DNA of 44,485 nt from Cohnella xylanilytica (GCF_014212175.1 NZ_JACJVR010000003.1:1-44485); one strand, 5' to 3'; shown: positions 33,378-42,352, numbered from the stretch's first letter. The notes: generated by a model from the letters alone, not told the origin. Made by a program: numbers and translations.

Positions 33378-34688
33378 ATGAACGATCATCCGAGCGTCCT
33401 GATCGCGGGAACGGGCCCCGCCTCCATACAAATGGCGGTTCTGCTCAAAAACCGTTGGAATTGCGCCGTCGGAATCGTCGGACGACCGTCCGCGCGCTCC
33501 GAATCCTTCTTCGCGGCGCTTCGTCCAAGCGGCCTCCGCGTTCGCGCGGACGTCCAAAATCTGCAGCACCGCGAGCTTGAAGGCGAATGCCGCTTGGATC
33601 ATGTCTTCCAAGAATACGAAGCCGTCGCGGGACTATGGGACACCCTTATTCTAGCGGTGACGGCGGATGCTTACTTGGAAGTGCTGAAGCGGCTGAGCGA
33701 CGACGTGCTGAGGGGGATCCGGCGCGTGGCGCTGCTCTCTCCGACCTTCGGCTCCAACTCGTTAATCCGCCAGTTCATGAACGACAGAAGTTCCGAAGTC
33801 GAGATCATCAGCTTCTCTACCTACTTGGGCGACACTCGCTGGGCGCAAGACCGTCCATCGCACCGCGTCGTCACGACAGGGGTGAAGAAGAAGGTATTTA
33901 TCGGTTCGACGCATGCCGGCTCTCCGTTCGTCGAGAAGCTTCGGACGTTATATCAGTCGATCGGCATCGTCTTGGAACCCATGCAATCTCCGTTCGAAGC
34001 CGAGACGAGAAATATATCGCTCTACGTTCACCCGCCGTTGTTCATGAACGAGTTCGCGTTAGACGTCCTGTTCGGCGAAGCTTCCGTGAAGAAGTACGTG
34101 TACAAACTGTTCCCCGAGGGGCCTATCACCCCAGAGCTCATCCGGCAGATGCTCGCTTCTTGGAAAGAGATATCGGCCATTCTCGACAAGCTGCGATTAA
34201 AAGGGGTCAACCTGCTCAAGTTTATGGTCGACGACAATTATCCGGTAAGACCCGAGAGCCTGCCGAGGCGCGATATCGAGGAGTTCCCCCGATTGGAGAC
34301 CGTTCGTCAAGAGTACTTATTGTACGTGCGGTATGCCTCCTTGCTCATCGATCCGTTCTCGGAACCGGATTCGAACGGAAGGTATTACGACTTCTCCGCC
34401 GTCCCGATAAGGACGATCTTCGTCAACCGGGAAGGCTGCTGGGACATCCCGAGAATGCCCAAAGAGGACTACTATCGGATCAAAATGATCCAAGGCATCG
34501 CCAGACATCTCGAATCGGGTTGTCCGACGATCGACCGATACCTCGCGACCTACGAGCGCAAGCTTGAGGACGCCGCGCTCAAGCTTCGAGGCGAGCGCTT
34601 GTCGGATGCCTTCCAAGTTCGAAGCTTCGAAGAAGATATCGAACGGATTTGCGAGAGCATCGACGCAGGATTTTCATACAACTCATGA
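33378..34688 (+). CDS. cntM: opine metallophore dehydrogenase CntM (staphylopine dehydrogenase-like)
   Basis: A 436-residue dehydrogenase that reductively condenses the CntL product with an alpha-keto acid. The Rossmann motif is LIAGTGPASIQ (8-18). Arg36 in IVGRPS corresponds to the Arg reported to favour NADPH. Asp152 in STYLGDTR corresponds, by my alignment, to the Asp reported to select pyruvate over 2-oxoglutarate. Further family blocks are 'ILAVTADAY', 'LLSPTFGS', 'VTTGVKKKVFIGSTH', 'SLYVHPPLFMN' and 'YKLFPEGPIT'. It starts 30 bases after cntL and sits directly upstream of the importer genes. The predicted product is staphylopine-like. Confidence 0.93.
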   Translation: MNDHPSVLIAGTGPASIQMAVLLKNRWNCAVGIVGRPSARSESFFAALRPSGLRVRADVQNLQHRELEGECRLDHVFQEYEAVAGLWDTLILAVTADAYLEVLKRLSDDVLRGIRRVALLSPTFGSNSLIRQFMNDRSSEVEIISFSTYLGDTRWAQDRPSHRVVTTGVKKKVFIGSTHAGSPFVEKLRTLYQSIGIVLEPMQSPFEAETRNISLYVHPPLFMNEFALDVLFGEASVKKYVYKLFPEGPITPELIRQMLASWKEISAILDKLRLKGVNLLKFMVDDNYPVRPESLPRRDIEEFPRLETVRQEYLLYVRYASLLIDPFSEPDSNGRYYDFSAVPIRTIFVNREGCWDIPRMPKEDYYRIKMIQGIARHLESGCPTIDRYLATYERKLEDAALKLRGERLSDAFQVRSFEEDIERICESIDAGFSYNS

Positions 34689-34712
34689 AAAGGACGCACT
34701 GGAGGATATCAC

Positions 34713-36332
34713 GTGAGACAAAGATCGGTTATCGGACTTGCCGCGCTGGCAATGGTTATGGCGCTGCTGGCCGGCTGCAGCGGCGGCGAGAAGAATCATG
34801 CGGAAGCGCCGTCGGATAAAGGCAAGGTCAGAACGGAGCTGACGTACGCTGCGGCCAAGGACATTAACGACATGAACCCCCATCTGTACACGGGGTCCAT
34901 GCCGGCGCAAGGGATGGTGTACGAGTCCCTGGTCGAGAACACCCCGGACGGCATCAAGCCCCTGCTGGCCGAATCCTGGGATATCTCCGAGGACGGCAAG
35001 ACGTATACCTTCCATCTTAGACAAGGCGTGACCTTCCACGACGGGGAACCGTTCGACGCGGAAGCGGCAGTCAAGAACATCGAAGCGGTCCAGAGCAATG
35101 CCGCCAAGCACTCCTGGATCCAGCTGTCGACCAAGATCGCGGACGTCGAAGCTACCGACGAGCATACGGTCCGGCTGACATTGACGGAGCCGTACTACCC
35201 GACTTTGCTGGAATTGGCCATGACCCGGCCTTACGTCTTCCTGTCGCCCAGGGACTTCGTAGACGGCGGGACCAAAGACGGCGTGAAGGGGTATCACGGA
35301 ACGGGGCCGTATAAGCTCGCCGAGCATCAAACCGATCGATACGCCGTATTCGAAGCCAACGAGAGCTATTGGGGCGGCGCGCCCAAAATAGCCAAAGTGA
35401 CGGCGAAGGTGCTTCCCGCCGGGGAGACGACCTTCCTGGCGCTGCAGAAAGGAGAGGTCGACTTCCTCTTCACGGACGACCGCGGCACCGACAGCATCGA
35501 CGTGGAGGCGATGCGCCGGCTCGAGGACTCGGGCGATTACCGGATCGTCCGAAGCGACCCGATGAACACGAAGATGATCGTGGCCAACAGCGGCAAGCAG
35601 GGCAGCCCCGCGCAGGAGACGGCCGTGCGCGAAGCGCTCTGGCAATCGATCGACCGGGAGACGATCGGCAAGCAAATCATGAGCGGAACCGAGACGCCTG
35701 CCGAGACGCTCTTCTCGACTAACGTCAACTATGCCGATATCGGCTTGAAGCCGAGAGATTTCGACCTGGATCAAGCGGAGAAGAAGCTGGAGGACGCGGG
35801 ATGGAAGCCGAGCGGCGGAGACGGCATCCGCGCGAAGGACGGGACCCCGCTCGTCCTCAAGCTGTACTACGACGCCAACTCGGCTTCGCAAAAAACCGAG
35901 GCCGAGTTCATTCAGAGCACCGCCCGGCAGATCGGCATGAAGCTCGAGCTTGTCGGCGAAGAATCCTCGTCCATCGCGAGCAGAAGGTCGAGCGGAGACT
36001 ACGATTTGCTGTTCAACCAAACGTGGGGACTCGCGTACGATCCGCAGAGCACGATCGCGGCCTTCGCTTCCGAATCTTCCTATTATCACGCGACAAGCGG
36101 CATTGCGAGCGCGGCCGAGCTGTACCGGAAGATCGACGAAGTGACGGCGTCCGCGAACGAAGAGACGAGGAAGGTGCTGTACAAGGATATTCTGACGATC
36201 GTTCACGACGAAGCGATCTTCATTCCCCTTACCAACGGCAGCGTCACGGTCGTCGCTCCCTCGGACTTGCAGGGCGTCTCCTTCAAGCAGACGCAATTCG
36301 AGCTGCCGTTCGAGAAGATGTACTTCGAATAG
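34713..36332 (+). CDS. cntA: metallophore/nickel ABC transporter substrate-binding lipoprotein CntA
   Basis: A 539-residue family-5 extracellular solute-binding protein (DppA/NikA/CntA fold). The signal peptide ends in LLAGC with the lipidated Cys22. 'NPHLYTGSMPAQGMVYESLVENTPDGIKPLLAESWDISEDGKTYTFHLRQGVTFHDGEPFDAEA' regions match the family. It should capture the metallophore-metal complex outside the cell. The start is GTG at 34713 with GGAGG seven bases upstream. On sequence alone it could be called a peptide- or nickel-binding protein; the biosynthetic genes immediately upstream define the role. Confidence 0.88.
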   Translation: MRQRSVIGLAALAMVMALLAGCSGGEKNHAEAPSDKGKVRTELTYAAAKDINDMNPHLYTGSMPAQGMVYESLVENTPDGIKPLLAESWDISEDGKTYTFHLRQGVTFHDGEPFDAEAAVKNIEAVQSNAAKHSWIQLSTKIADVEATDEHTVRLTLTEPYYPTLLELAMTRPYVFLSPRDFVDGGTKDGVKGYHGTGPYKLAEHQTDRYAVFEANESYWGGAPKIAKVTAKVLPAGETTFLALQKGEVDFLFTDDRGTDSIDVEAMRRLEDSGDYRIVRSDPMNTKMIVANSGKQGSPAQETAVREALWQSIDRETIGKQIMSGTETPAETLFSTNVNYADIGLKPRDFDLDQAEKKLEDAGWKPSGGDGIRAKDGTPLVLKLYYDANSASQKTEAEFIQSTARQIGMKLELVGEESSSIASRRSSGDYDLLFNQTWGLAYDPQSTIAAFASESSYYHATSGIASAAELYRKIDEVTASANEETRKVLYKDILTIVHDEAIFIPLTNGSVTVVAPSDLQGVSFKQTQFELPFEKMYFE

Positions 36333-36344
36333 AGGAGAGGAACC

Positions 36345-37277
36345 ATGGGCGCTTATATCGTCCGAAGGGCGTTGATTGCGATTCCGCTGCTCGCTATGAT
36401 CTCGTTCGCCGCGTTCGTCTTCCAGCACCTGTCCCCGCTGGACCCGGCCGAGGTCGTCCTGCACTCGCAAGGCGTGCCGAAGATCACGGACGAGCTGATC
36501 GCCGAGACCCGGGCGGAGCTCGGGATGGACCGTCCCTTCCTGATTCGTTACCTGGATTGGCTGGTCTCGTGCCTGCAACTGGACTTCGGCAAGTCGTATG
36601 TCGCGAACCAACCGGTGTGGTCCTTGTTGGGGCCCGCCCTGCTGAATACGTTAAAGCTGACGCTCGTGTCCGTCGCGGCTATTCTCGCACTCTCCGTGGC
36701 GTTAGGCGTCGCGTGCGCCTTAAAAGCAGGACGCTGGCTGGATAAATCCATTCGGGGGCTGTCGTTCGTCCTGACCTCCGCGCCCTCTTACTGGCTCGCC
36801 GCGCTGATGGTCTGGTACTTCTCCGTCAAGCTGGATCTGCTGCCGACGAGCGGGATGGATTCCGCCCGCAGCTACGTGCTTCCGGTCGCGGTCATCGCGA
36901 TCGGCTATGCCGGCATCTACTTCCGAGTAATCCGAAGCTCCATGCTCGGCAATTTGAACGAAGACTACGTGCTGTACGGAAGAGCCTGCGGATTGCCGGA
37001 ATCCACGCTCGTCCGCCGCGTCTTGAAAAATTCCCTGCAGGTGGCCATCTCGATATTCGGCATGGCGATTCCCACGATTCTGGGAAGCACGGTCGTGGTG
37101 GAGAACCTGTTCGCATGGCCCGGACTCGGCACTCTAAGCGTGAGATCCGTCTTGAGCCGGGATTTCCCGGTGATCCAGGCCTATGTGCTCGTGCTCGCGG
37201 CCGCCTTCGTTCTCTTCAATGCCGTATCCGACATTGCGAGCGCGGCGGTGAACCCCAAATTAAGGAATGATCTATAG
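36345..37277 (+). CDS. cntB: metallophore ABC transporter permease CntB
   Basis: A 310-residue DppB/NikB-type permease with about six membrane segments. The N terminus MGAYIVRRALIAIPLLAMIS is typical of the first subunit of this family. The EAA-like coupling region is 'YVLYGRACGLPESTLVRRVLKNSL', and 'VVENLFAWPGLGTL' near the end is a family hallmark. GAGGAGAGG precedes the ATG. It ends one base before cntC begins. Confidence 0.9.
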   Translation: MGAYIVRRALIAIPLLAMISFAAFVFQHLSPLDPAEVVLHSQGVPKITDELIAETRAELGMDRPFLIRYLDWLVSCLQLDFGKSYVANQPVWSLLGPALLNTLKLTLVSVAAILALSVALGVACALKAGRWLDKSIRGLSFVLTSAPSYWLAALMVWYFSVKLDLLPTSGMDSARSYVLPVAVIAIGYAGIYFRVIRSSMLGNLNEDYVLYGRACGLPESTLVRRVLKNSLQVAISIFGMAIPTILGSTVVVENLFAWPGLGTLSVRSVLSRDFPVIQAYVLVLAAAFVLFNAVSDIASAAVNPKLRNDL

Positions 37278-38171
37278 ATGAGATGGTTGAGACCAATCGG
37301 GCAAGACAAGTTGGCGGCGCTCTCCCTCTTCCTGATCTCGACGACCCTATTCGCCGGCCTCTTCGCTCCCTTCCTCGCGCCGCATGCCCCCGATGAGGTT
37401 CATATGGAGCTTCGCTTCGCGGCTCCCTCTTGGGAATATTGGCTGGGCAACGATCAACTGGGGAGATGCGTTCTGTCCCGGCTTCTCTACGGCATCCGTC
37501 CCAGCGTCCTCTGGGTCGGGGTCGCGCTGGCCCTGTCGGCGGGAATCGGAACGATAGTAGGGTTTGTCGCGGGGTACTTCAGAGGCGCGACGGACGCCGT
37601 CCTGATGAGAATCTGCGACGGCATGCTGTCCTTCCCGGGATACGTCCTGACCTTGGCGGTCATCGGCATCCTGGGCGTCGGTCTCGAGAATATCCTGATC
37701 GCATTCGCCCTGATGAAGTGGGCCTGGTTCGCCCGCGTCATCCGGACGTCCGTCAGGCAATACGCCGACTCCGATTACGTGAGGTTCGCCAAGACGCTCG
37801 GCTTCGGCGACGTCCGCATCATGGCGAGGCACCTCGTTCCGGCCGCTCTTCCGGATATGGCCGTCGCCGCCAGCAGCACGTTCGGCTCCATGATCCTGCA
37901 AATATCGGGCTTCTCCTTCCTCGGGCTCGGCATTCAAGCCCCTCATGCGGAATGGGGAATGATGCTGAACGAGGCCAGAACGGTCATGTTCTCCAAGCCG
38001 GAGCTCATGCTGGCTCCCGGCATCGCGATCATCCTCGTCGTATCGGCCGTCAACTATTTGTCCGATTCGCTTCAACTGGCCCTGGACCCGAGACTTGCGA
38101 CTTCCCGCCGCGCGCCGCATAGCCGGACGGTTGCCGAATCCGCGAAGCTTCAAGGAAGCGAGGTGGCCTAA
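37278..38171 (+). CDS. cntC: metallophore ABC transporter permease CntC
   Basis: A 297-residue DppC/NikC-type permease, the heterodimer partner of CntB. 'LFAPFLAPHAPDEVHMELRFAAPSWEYWLGNDQLGRCVLSRLLYGIRPS' marks the N-terminal family signature. The coupling loop is 'YVRFAKTLGFGDVRIMARHLVPAALP', followed by 'SFLGLGIQAPHAEWGMML'. The ATG follows the cntB stop directly, with AAGGA upstream inside cntB, so translation is coupled. Confidence 0.9.
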   Translation: MRWLRPIGQDKLAALSLFLISTTLFAGLFAPFLAPHAPDEVHMELRFAAPSWEYWLGNDQLGRCVLSRLLYGIRPSVLWVGVALALSAGIGTIVGFVAGYFRGATDAVLMRICDGMLSFPGYVLTLAVIGILGVGLENILIAFALMKWAWFARVIRTSVRQYADSDYVRFAKTLGFGDVRIMARHLVPAALPDMAVAASSTFGSMILQISGFSFLGLGIQAPHAEWGMMLNEARTVMFSKPELMLAPGIAIILVVSAVNYLSDSLQLALDPRLATSRRAPHSRTVAESAKLQGSEVA

Positions 38172-38177
38172 TCCGCG

Positions 38178-38999
38178 ATGAACAGCCTGGAAGTATCCAA
38201 CTTGAAAATAGGGGATGACGCCACGGGCCGCGCGCTCGTCCGGAACAGCTCCTTCCTTGTCGAACCGGGCAGCTGCACGGCCATCGTCGGCGAGAGCGGA
38301 AGCGGCAAGTCTCTGACCTGCAGGGCGATCCTGCGGTTGAACCCGGCCGGTCTCCGTCAATCCGGAAGCATCGCGCTTGGCGGCGTCGATCTGACCAAGC
38401 TCTCCGAGCGGGAGATGAGGAAGATAAGAGGCAGACGACTCTGCCTGATCGTTCAGAACGGCATGCGCGCCTTCGATCCTTCCTCCGTCGTAGGGGTTCA
38501 TCTGAGAGAGACGCTGAACCGTCACTTCGGGTGGAGCCGCGCGGAGATGACCGCCCGGATGGGCAAAGCAATGGAGAGCGTCAGGCTGAAGGACCCCGTC
38601 GCCGTCATGAACAGCTTCCCGCACCAGCTGTCGGGAGGCATGCTGCAGCGGATCATGATCGCGCTGGCTCTCGTGCTGGAGCCCGATATAGTCGTCGCCG
38701 ACGAACCGACGACGGCGCTGGATACCGTCTCCCAATACGAGGTGGTCGAACAGTTCGCATCGTTGCGGGCCCGAATCGGCTGCTCCATGATCTTCGTCTC
38801 CCACGATCTGGGCGTCGTCAGGCGGTTGGCGGACGAGATCCTGGTCATGAGAGACGGAGAGATCGTAGAGAGCGGCCCGACCCGGAAGATCTTCTCCGAA
38901 CCCCGGCATGCCTATACCCGTCACCTGATCTCCGCGAAAGAGGCGCTGAACCGCCGCTTCAACCATGTCATGGGAGGCGATGACGTTGTTGACCGTTGA
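38178..38999 (+). CDS. cntD: metallophore ABC transporter ATP-binding protein CntD
   Basis: A 273-residue ATPase of the oligopeptide/nickel transporter family. Walker A is GESGSGKS, the Q-loop segment is 'CLIVQNGMRAFDPSSVVG', the signature LSGGMLQR, Walker B IVVADEPTTALD, and the switch is SHDLGVVRRLADE. With CntF it powers metallophore uptake. It starts six bases after cntC and overlaps cntF. The C-terminal zinc- or iron-sulfur-type cysteine motif of some OppD proteins is absent. Confidence 0.9.
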   Translation: MNSLEVSNLKIGDDATGRALVRNSSFLVEPGSCTAIVGESGSGKSLTCRAILRLNPAGLRQSGSIALGGVDLTKLSEREMRKIRGRRLCLIVQNGMRAFDPSSVVGVHLRETLNRHFGWSRAEMTARMGKAMESVRLKDPVAVMNSFPHQLSGGMLQRIMIALALVLEPDIVVADEPTTALDTVSQYEVVEQFASLRARIGCSMIFVSHDLGVVRRLADEILVMRDGEIVESGPTRKIFSEPRHAYTRHLISAKEALNRRFNHVMGGDDVVDR

Positions 39000-39729
39000 A
39001 CGGGTCGAGAAGTCGTACCGGACGGGCGGACTGTTCGCGAGGAGACGGAAGCAGGTACTCTCGGGCATCAGCTTCGAGTGGAAGGCGGGCGAGTGTCTGG
39101 GCATTATCGGAGAGAGCGGAAGCGGCAAGTCCACCCTGGGCCGGCTGCTGCTCGGCATCGAGCGGCCGGATCGCGGAAGCGTTCGTTGGGAAGGTCGGCC
39201 CGCGGACGAACGAAGGGCCAGACGGGGCTCGGTAAGCGCCGTGTTCCAGGACTATACCTCCTCCATCCATCCGTTCTTCACCGTCGAGAAGGCGCTGATG
39301 GAGCCGCTGACGCTTCGGAACAAGCGCGCGGCGATCGATAGCCGCCGAATCGACCGGCTGCTGGAACAAGTCGGATTGGACTCGTCCTACCGGAACAAGT
39401 ACCCGCACGAGTTGTCCGGCGGGGAAGCGCAGCGGGTGTGCATCGCGAGAGCCGTGGCGACGGAGCCTCGATGCATTCTGCTGGACGAAGCCGTCAGCTC
39501 TCTGGACGGTTCCGTTCAAGTCCAGGTGCTCGACCTGCTCCGAAGCTTGAAGACCGCGTACGACATGGGATATATCTTCATCACCCACGATATCCAGGCC
39601 GCCGCCTATCTTTGCGACCGAGTGATGATCGTTCGGGACGGCCGGATCGAAGAGACCGTCGATGTCGACCGATTAAGGGACGTTCAATCCCCTTACGCCA
39701 AGAAGCTGCTGGACATGGTCATGGCTTGA
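38980..39729 (+). CDS. cntF: metallophore ABC transporter ATP-binding protein CntF
   Basis: A 249-residue ATPase, partner of CntD. Walker A is GESGSGKST, the Q-loop segment is 'SAVFQDYTSSIHPFFTVEKAL', the signature LSGGEAQR, Walker B CILLDEAVSSLD, and the switch is THDIQAAAYLCDR. The start is ambiguous. ATG 38980 is only two bases from a GGGAGG site. TTG 38986 has ideal spacing (8 bases) and gives MLTVERVEKSY. ATG 38965 lacks a site. In every case it overlaps the end of cntD by 14-35 bases. Confidence 0.9.
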   Translation: MTLLTVERVEKSYRTGGLFARRRKQVLSGISFEWKAGECLGIIGESGSGKSTLGRLLLGIERPDRGSVRWEGRPADERRARRGSVSAVFQDYTSSIHPFFTVEKALMEPLTLRNKRAAIDSRRIDRLLEQVGLDSSYRNKYPHELSGGEAQRVCIARAVATEPRCILLDEAVSSLDGSVQVQVLDLLRSLKTAYDMGYIFITHDIQAAAYLCDRVMIVRDGRIEETVDVDRLRDVQSPYAKKLLDMVMA

Positions 39730-39777
39730 CTTCAAGTTCGGAATTCGCCGATGGATTCGGAGAGAGGAGCAAGCTTG

Positions 39778-40965
39778 TTGAGAGGAGCCTTGTCATGGCC
39801 TTTTATGCGGTTATACCTGCTGACGCTGCTCTACTTCAGCGCGAATGCGATCCTGAACGTCATCCTTCCGTTGAAGGGGGAATCGCTGGGGGCCGACAAC
39901 ACGACGATCGGGATCGTCATGGGGGCGTATCTGTTCACGACCATGCTGTTGCGCCCGTGGGCAGGCCTTATGATTCAGAGATACGGGCCCATTCGGGTGC
40001 TGCGGGCGATCCTGGCGCTTAACGGGCTGGCCCTGATTCTCTATACGTTTACCGGTCTGGAAGGCTACTTCGCGGCCCGCATGCTGCAAGGCGTTTGCAC
40101 CGCTTTTTTCTCCATGGCCTTGCAGCTTGGCATTATCGACGCTCTGCCGGACAAGGACCGCTCGCAAGGCATCTCGATGTATTCGCTGTGCGCTTCCATG
40201 CCGGGCATTATCGGCCCCTTGCTGGCTGTGGGCATGTGGCGGGCGGGAGACGGCTCTCTCTTCGCGACGGCGATGATCGCCCTTGCCGTTCTGACGGGAG
40301 TCGTAGGCTACAGCGCCAAGATGGATGGGAAAAGAGACGAGCCCGCCGCCGGCCGGACGGGACAGGCCGGGGAGATGCTGCGGTCCTTCGGCCAGTTGGC
40401 GAAGAACCGCCCTCTGTTCCGATGCAGCGTCCTGATGCTGACCGCTTCCCTTGTATTCGGGGCGACGACGACCTTCATCCCCCTGTACGCGGCGCAGATT
40501 CGATACGGCAATGCCGCCTTGTATCTCATGCTTCAGGCCGGGACGGTCGTTCTGGCGCGGTTCCTCCTGAGGAAGAGGATCCCCTCCGACGGGAAGTGGC
40601 ATCCTTTTTATATGATGGGGATTATGCTCTCTCTTACCGCGGCAGCGTTATGCGCAAGTCTCTCTGTCGCCGGCGGAGTTCTCTTGTTCTACCCGGGGGC
40701 GGTCCTGATGGGAGTCGCCCAAGCCCTCCTCTATCCCTCGCTGACTTCGTATCTGACCTTCGTTCTGCCTCGGGAGAGCCGCAACGTGCTGATCGGGCTG
40801 TTCATCGCCATGGCCGATCTCGGAGTCTCGCTGGGCGGAATGCTGATGGGACCGGTAGCGGATCTCTCTTCTTATTCGACCATGTATCTGATATGCGCTC
40901 TCCTGGGGGCGTCGATGATTGCGTTCGTCTATGGCAGGGGAATAAGGGCAGCCCCCAACCCGTAA
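39778..40965 (+). CDS. cntE: MFS metallophore exporter CntE
   Basis: A 395-residue major-facilitator protein with about twelve membrane segments and the loop 2-3 motif 'LLRPWAGLMIQRYGPIRVLRA'. In staphylococci CntE exports staphylopine. Position last in the operon, in the same gene order, supports that role. A TTG at 39778 (MRGALSWPF) is preferred because AGAGAGGAG lies eight bases upstream. The in-frame ATG at 39751 has no such site. It is followed by a hairpin terminator. Confidence 0.87.
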   Translation: MRGALSWPFMRLYLLTLLYFSANAILNVILPLKGESLGADNTTIGIVMGAYLFTTMLLRPWAGLMIQRYGPIRVLRAILALNGLALILYTFTGLEGYFAARMLQGVCTAFFSMALQLGIIDALPDKDRSQGISMYSLCASMPGIIGPLLAVGMWRAGDGSLFATAMIALAVLTGVVGYSAKMDGKRDEPAAGRTGQAGEMLRSFGQLAKNRPLFRCSVLMLTASLVFGATTTFIPLYAAQIRYGNAALYLMLQAGTVVLARFLLRKRIPSDGKWHPFYMMGIMLSLTAAALCASLSVAGGVLLFYPGAVLMGVAQALLYPSLTSYLTFVLPRESRNVLIGLFIAMADLGVSLGGMLMGPVADLSSYSTMYLICALLGASMIAFVYGRGIRAAPNP

Positions 40966-40971
40966 ACGGAT

Positions 40972-41008
40972 AGGAGCCAGCCTCCGCGAGAGGTCTGGCT
41001 CCTTCTTC
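40972..41008 (+). terminator. terminator of the cnt operon
   Basis: Stem AGGAGCCAG...CCTC / GAGG...CTGGCTCCT followed by TCTTCGTCT, seven bases after the cntE stop. It also faces the convergent reductase gene. Confidence 0.78.
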
Positions 41009-41032
41009 GTCTATGAGCGACTATCCGCAGAA

Positions 41033-41602
41033 TTACGCCGTCGCCGTCGCCCTCACCGTCTTCATGGCCGCGCTCCAGGCCAGCACTTCGTCCAGAATCA
41101 GGTGCAGCTTCTCTTCGTGATACGGCGTCGGCTTGAACACGCTGTAATTCTCGAAGTCGGTATGAAGCGAGAAGCTGAGCTGGGTACGTACATGGGCGAT
41201 GCGAAGCTCCGACAGGATCAACCGAAGGTTGTCGATGGCGCTGATCCCGTCGGCCCCTCCGTAGGCGATCAGGCCGGCGGCCTTGTTGTTCCACTCCTTG
41301 TGCAGGTAGTCGATGGCGTTCTTGAGGGCGCCGGACGTCGCGCGATTGTAGGTCGGCGTGACGAAGACGTAGCCGTCGAACGAAGCGATCTTGTCCGACC
41401 ATGCCTTCGTATAAGGGAATTCGTATTGCCCCATGATCGGAGGCATCGGTTCGTCCAGCAGAGGCAATCCGTAATCCGCGATATCGACGAGCTCGTATTC
41501 GGCATCGTTGCGCTTCGACGCGACTTCATGCACCCAGCGGGCGACGGGCTCGCCTTTGCGGCCCGGACGCGTGCTTCCCAGAATGATGGCGATTTTGTTC
41601 AT
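41033..41602 (-). CDS. NADPH-dependent FMN reductase family protein
   Basis: A 189-residue flavodoxin-fold oxidoreductase. The phosphate-binding loop GSTRPGRKGEPVARW (9-23) and 'VTPTYNRATSGALKNAIDYL' for the isoalloxazine ring are the family motifs. It reduces FMN, quinones or azo compounds with NADPH. AGGAGGGG lies seven bases before the ATG. It is divergent from a TetR regulator across 150 bases containing a perfect palindrome, a typical regulator/target pair. Confidence 0.9.
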   Translation of the reverse strand: MNKIAIILGSTRPGRKGEPVARWVHEVASKRNDAEYELVDIADYGLPLLDEPMPPIMGQYEFPYTKAWSDKIASFDGYVFVTPTYNRATSGALKNAIDYLHKEWNNKAAGLIAYGGADGISAIDNLRLILSELRIAHVRTQLSFSLHTDFENYSVFKPTPYHEEKLHLILDEVLAWSAAMKTVRATATA

Positions 41603-41684
41603 CTCTTAACCCCTCCTAATGATTGGCCTGTTGCTATATTATAGGAAGAGCGGGAATCATCCAACCGACAGTTCGCTTGCGTTC

Positions 41685-41698
41685 ATCGGATATCCGAT
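41685..41698. promoter_or_regulatory. 14-bp palindrome, candidate TetR operator
   Basis: ATCGGATATCCGAT is a perfect palindrome in the divergent region between the FMN reductase and TetR genes. It sits upstream of a minus-strand TATAAT (41643-41638) that may serve the reductase. Confidence 0.5.
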
Positions 41699-41752
41699 AT
41701 CGTCGTTCGCAGGTGTGGGATAAGCGGAAGATCTTCTACAGGAGGGGATAAA

Positions 41753-42352
41753 ATGTCGGAAATCAAAGAGAAGCCGGACCGACGGGTCAAGCGGACGCGC
41801 CAGGCGATCCAGGACGCGTTGATCGCTTTGATCCGGGAGAAAGGATTCGAAGCCGTGACGGTGCAGGAGATCGTGGAGCGCGCGGACGTGAACCGGTCCA
41901 CTTTTTATTTTCATTTCCAGGATAAATACGATCTGCTGGAGCAGAGCAACCGGGAGATGCTGGAGGCCTTCGCCGCGTCCCTTCAAGAACCGAGGGATAC
42001 GCCGCCTCCATGCCGGCTGGCCAATATGGATTCCGCGACGAAGCACTTCGAGCATATCGCCGCCAACGCAGCTTATTATAAGGTCATGTTAAGGGAGATG
42101 GGCATCCCCGACTTCGCGAATAGGTTGAAGCTCGCCATCGCGGAAGCCTTCTATCAGAAGCTGGATCTCATGTTGACGGACGAACACGGCGTGACCATCC
42201 CGCGGGACATTCAATGCGCCTATGTCGCTTCCGCCCACTTCGGCCTGATCGAGTGGTGGCTGGAGAACGACTTGATGTACAGTCCGTCCTACATGGTCAA
42301 CGCCTTGAACCAACTGGTCAAGTTCGGACCCGTCCGGGCCGCCGGCTTCTAA
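41753..42352 (+). CDS. TetR/AcrR family transcriptional regulator
   Basis: A 199-residue repressor. The N-terminal HTH is 'VKRTRQAIQDALIALIREKGFEAVTVQEIVERADVNRSTFYFHFQDKYDLLE' (residues about 12-63). The C-terminal part, with a 'LIEWWLENDLMYSP' segment, belongs to the TetR_C_7/YfiR-like group. AGGAGGGG lies six bases before the ATG. It probably represses itself and the divergent FMN reductase. Confidence 0.92.
   Translation: MSEIKEKPDRRVKRTRQAIQDALIALIREKGFEAVTVQEIVERADVNRSTFYFHFQDKYDLLEQSNREMLEAFAASLQEPRDTPPPCRLANMDSATKHFEHIAANAAYYKVMLREMGIPDFANRLKLAIAEAFYQKLDLMLTDEHGVTIPRDIQCAYVASAHFGLIEWWLENDLMYSPSYMVNALNQLVKFGPVRAAGF

Noticed and set aside
34683..39158. Long minus-strand open frames opposite cntA-cntF
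   Set aside because: Same reasons: biased composition, no ribosome binding site, and overlap with recognised transporter genes.
34713..39729. Generic oligopeptide or nickel (Opp/Dpp/Nik) importer
   Set aside because: Family membership is correct, but co-transcription with metallophore synthesis genes and a Zur box points to metallophore-metal uptake.
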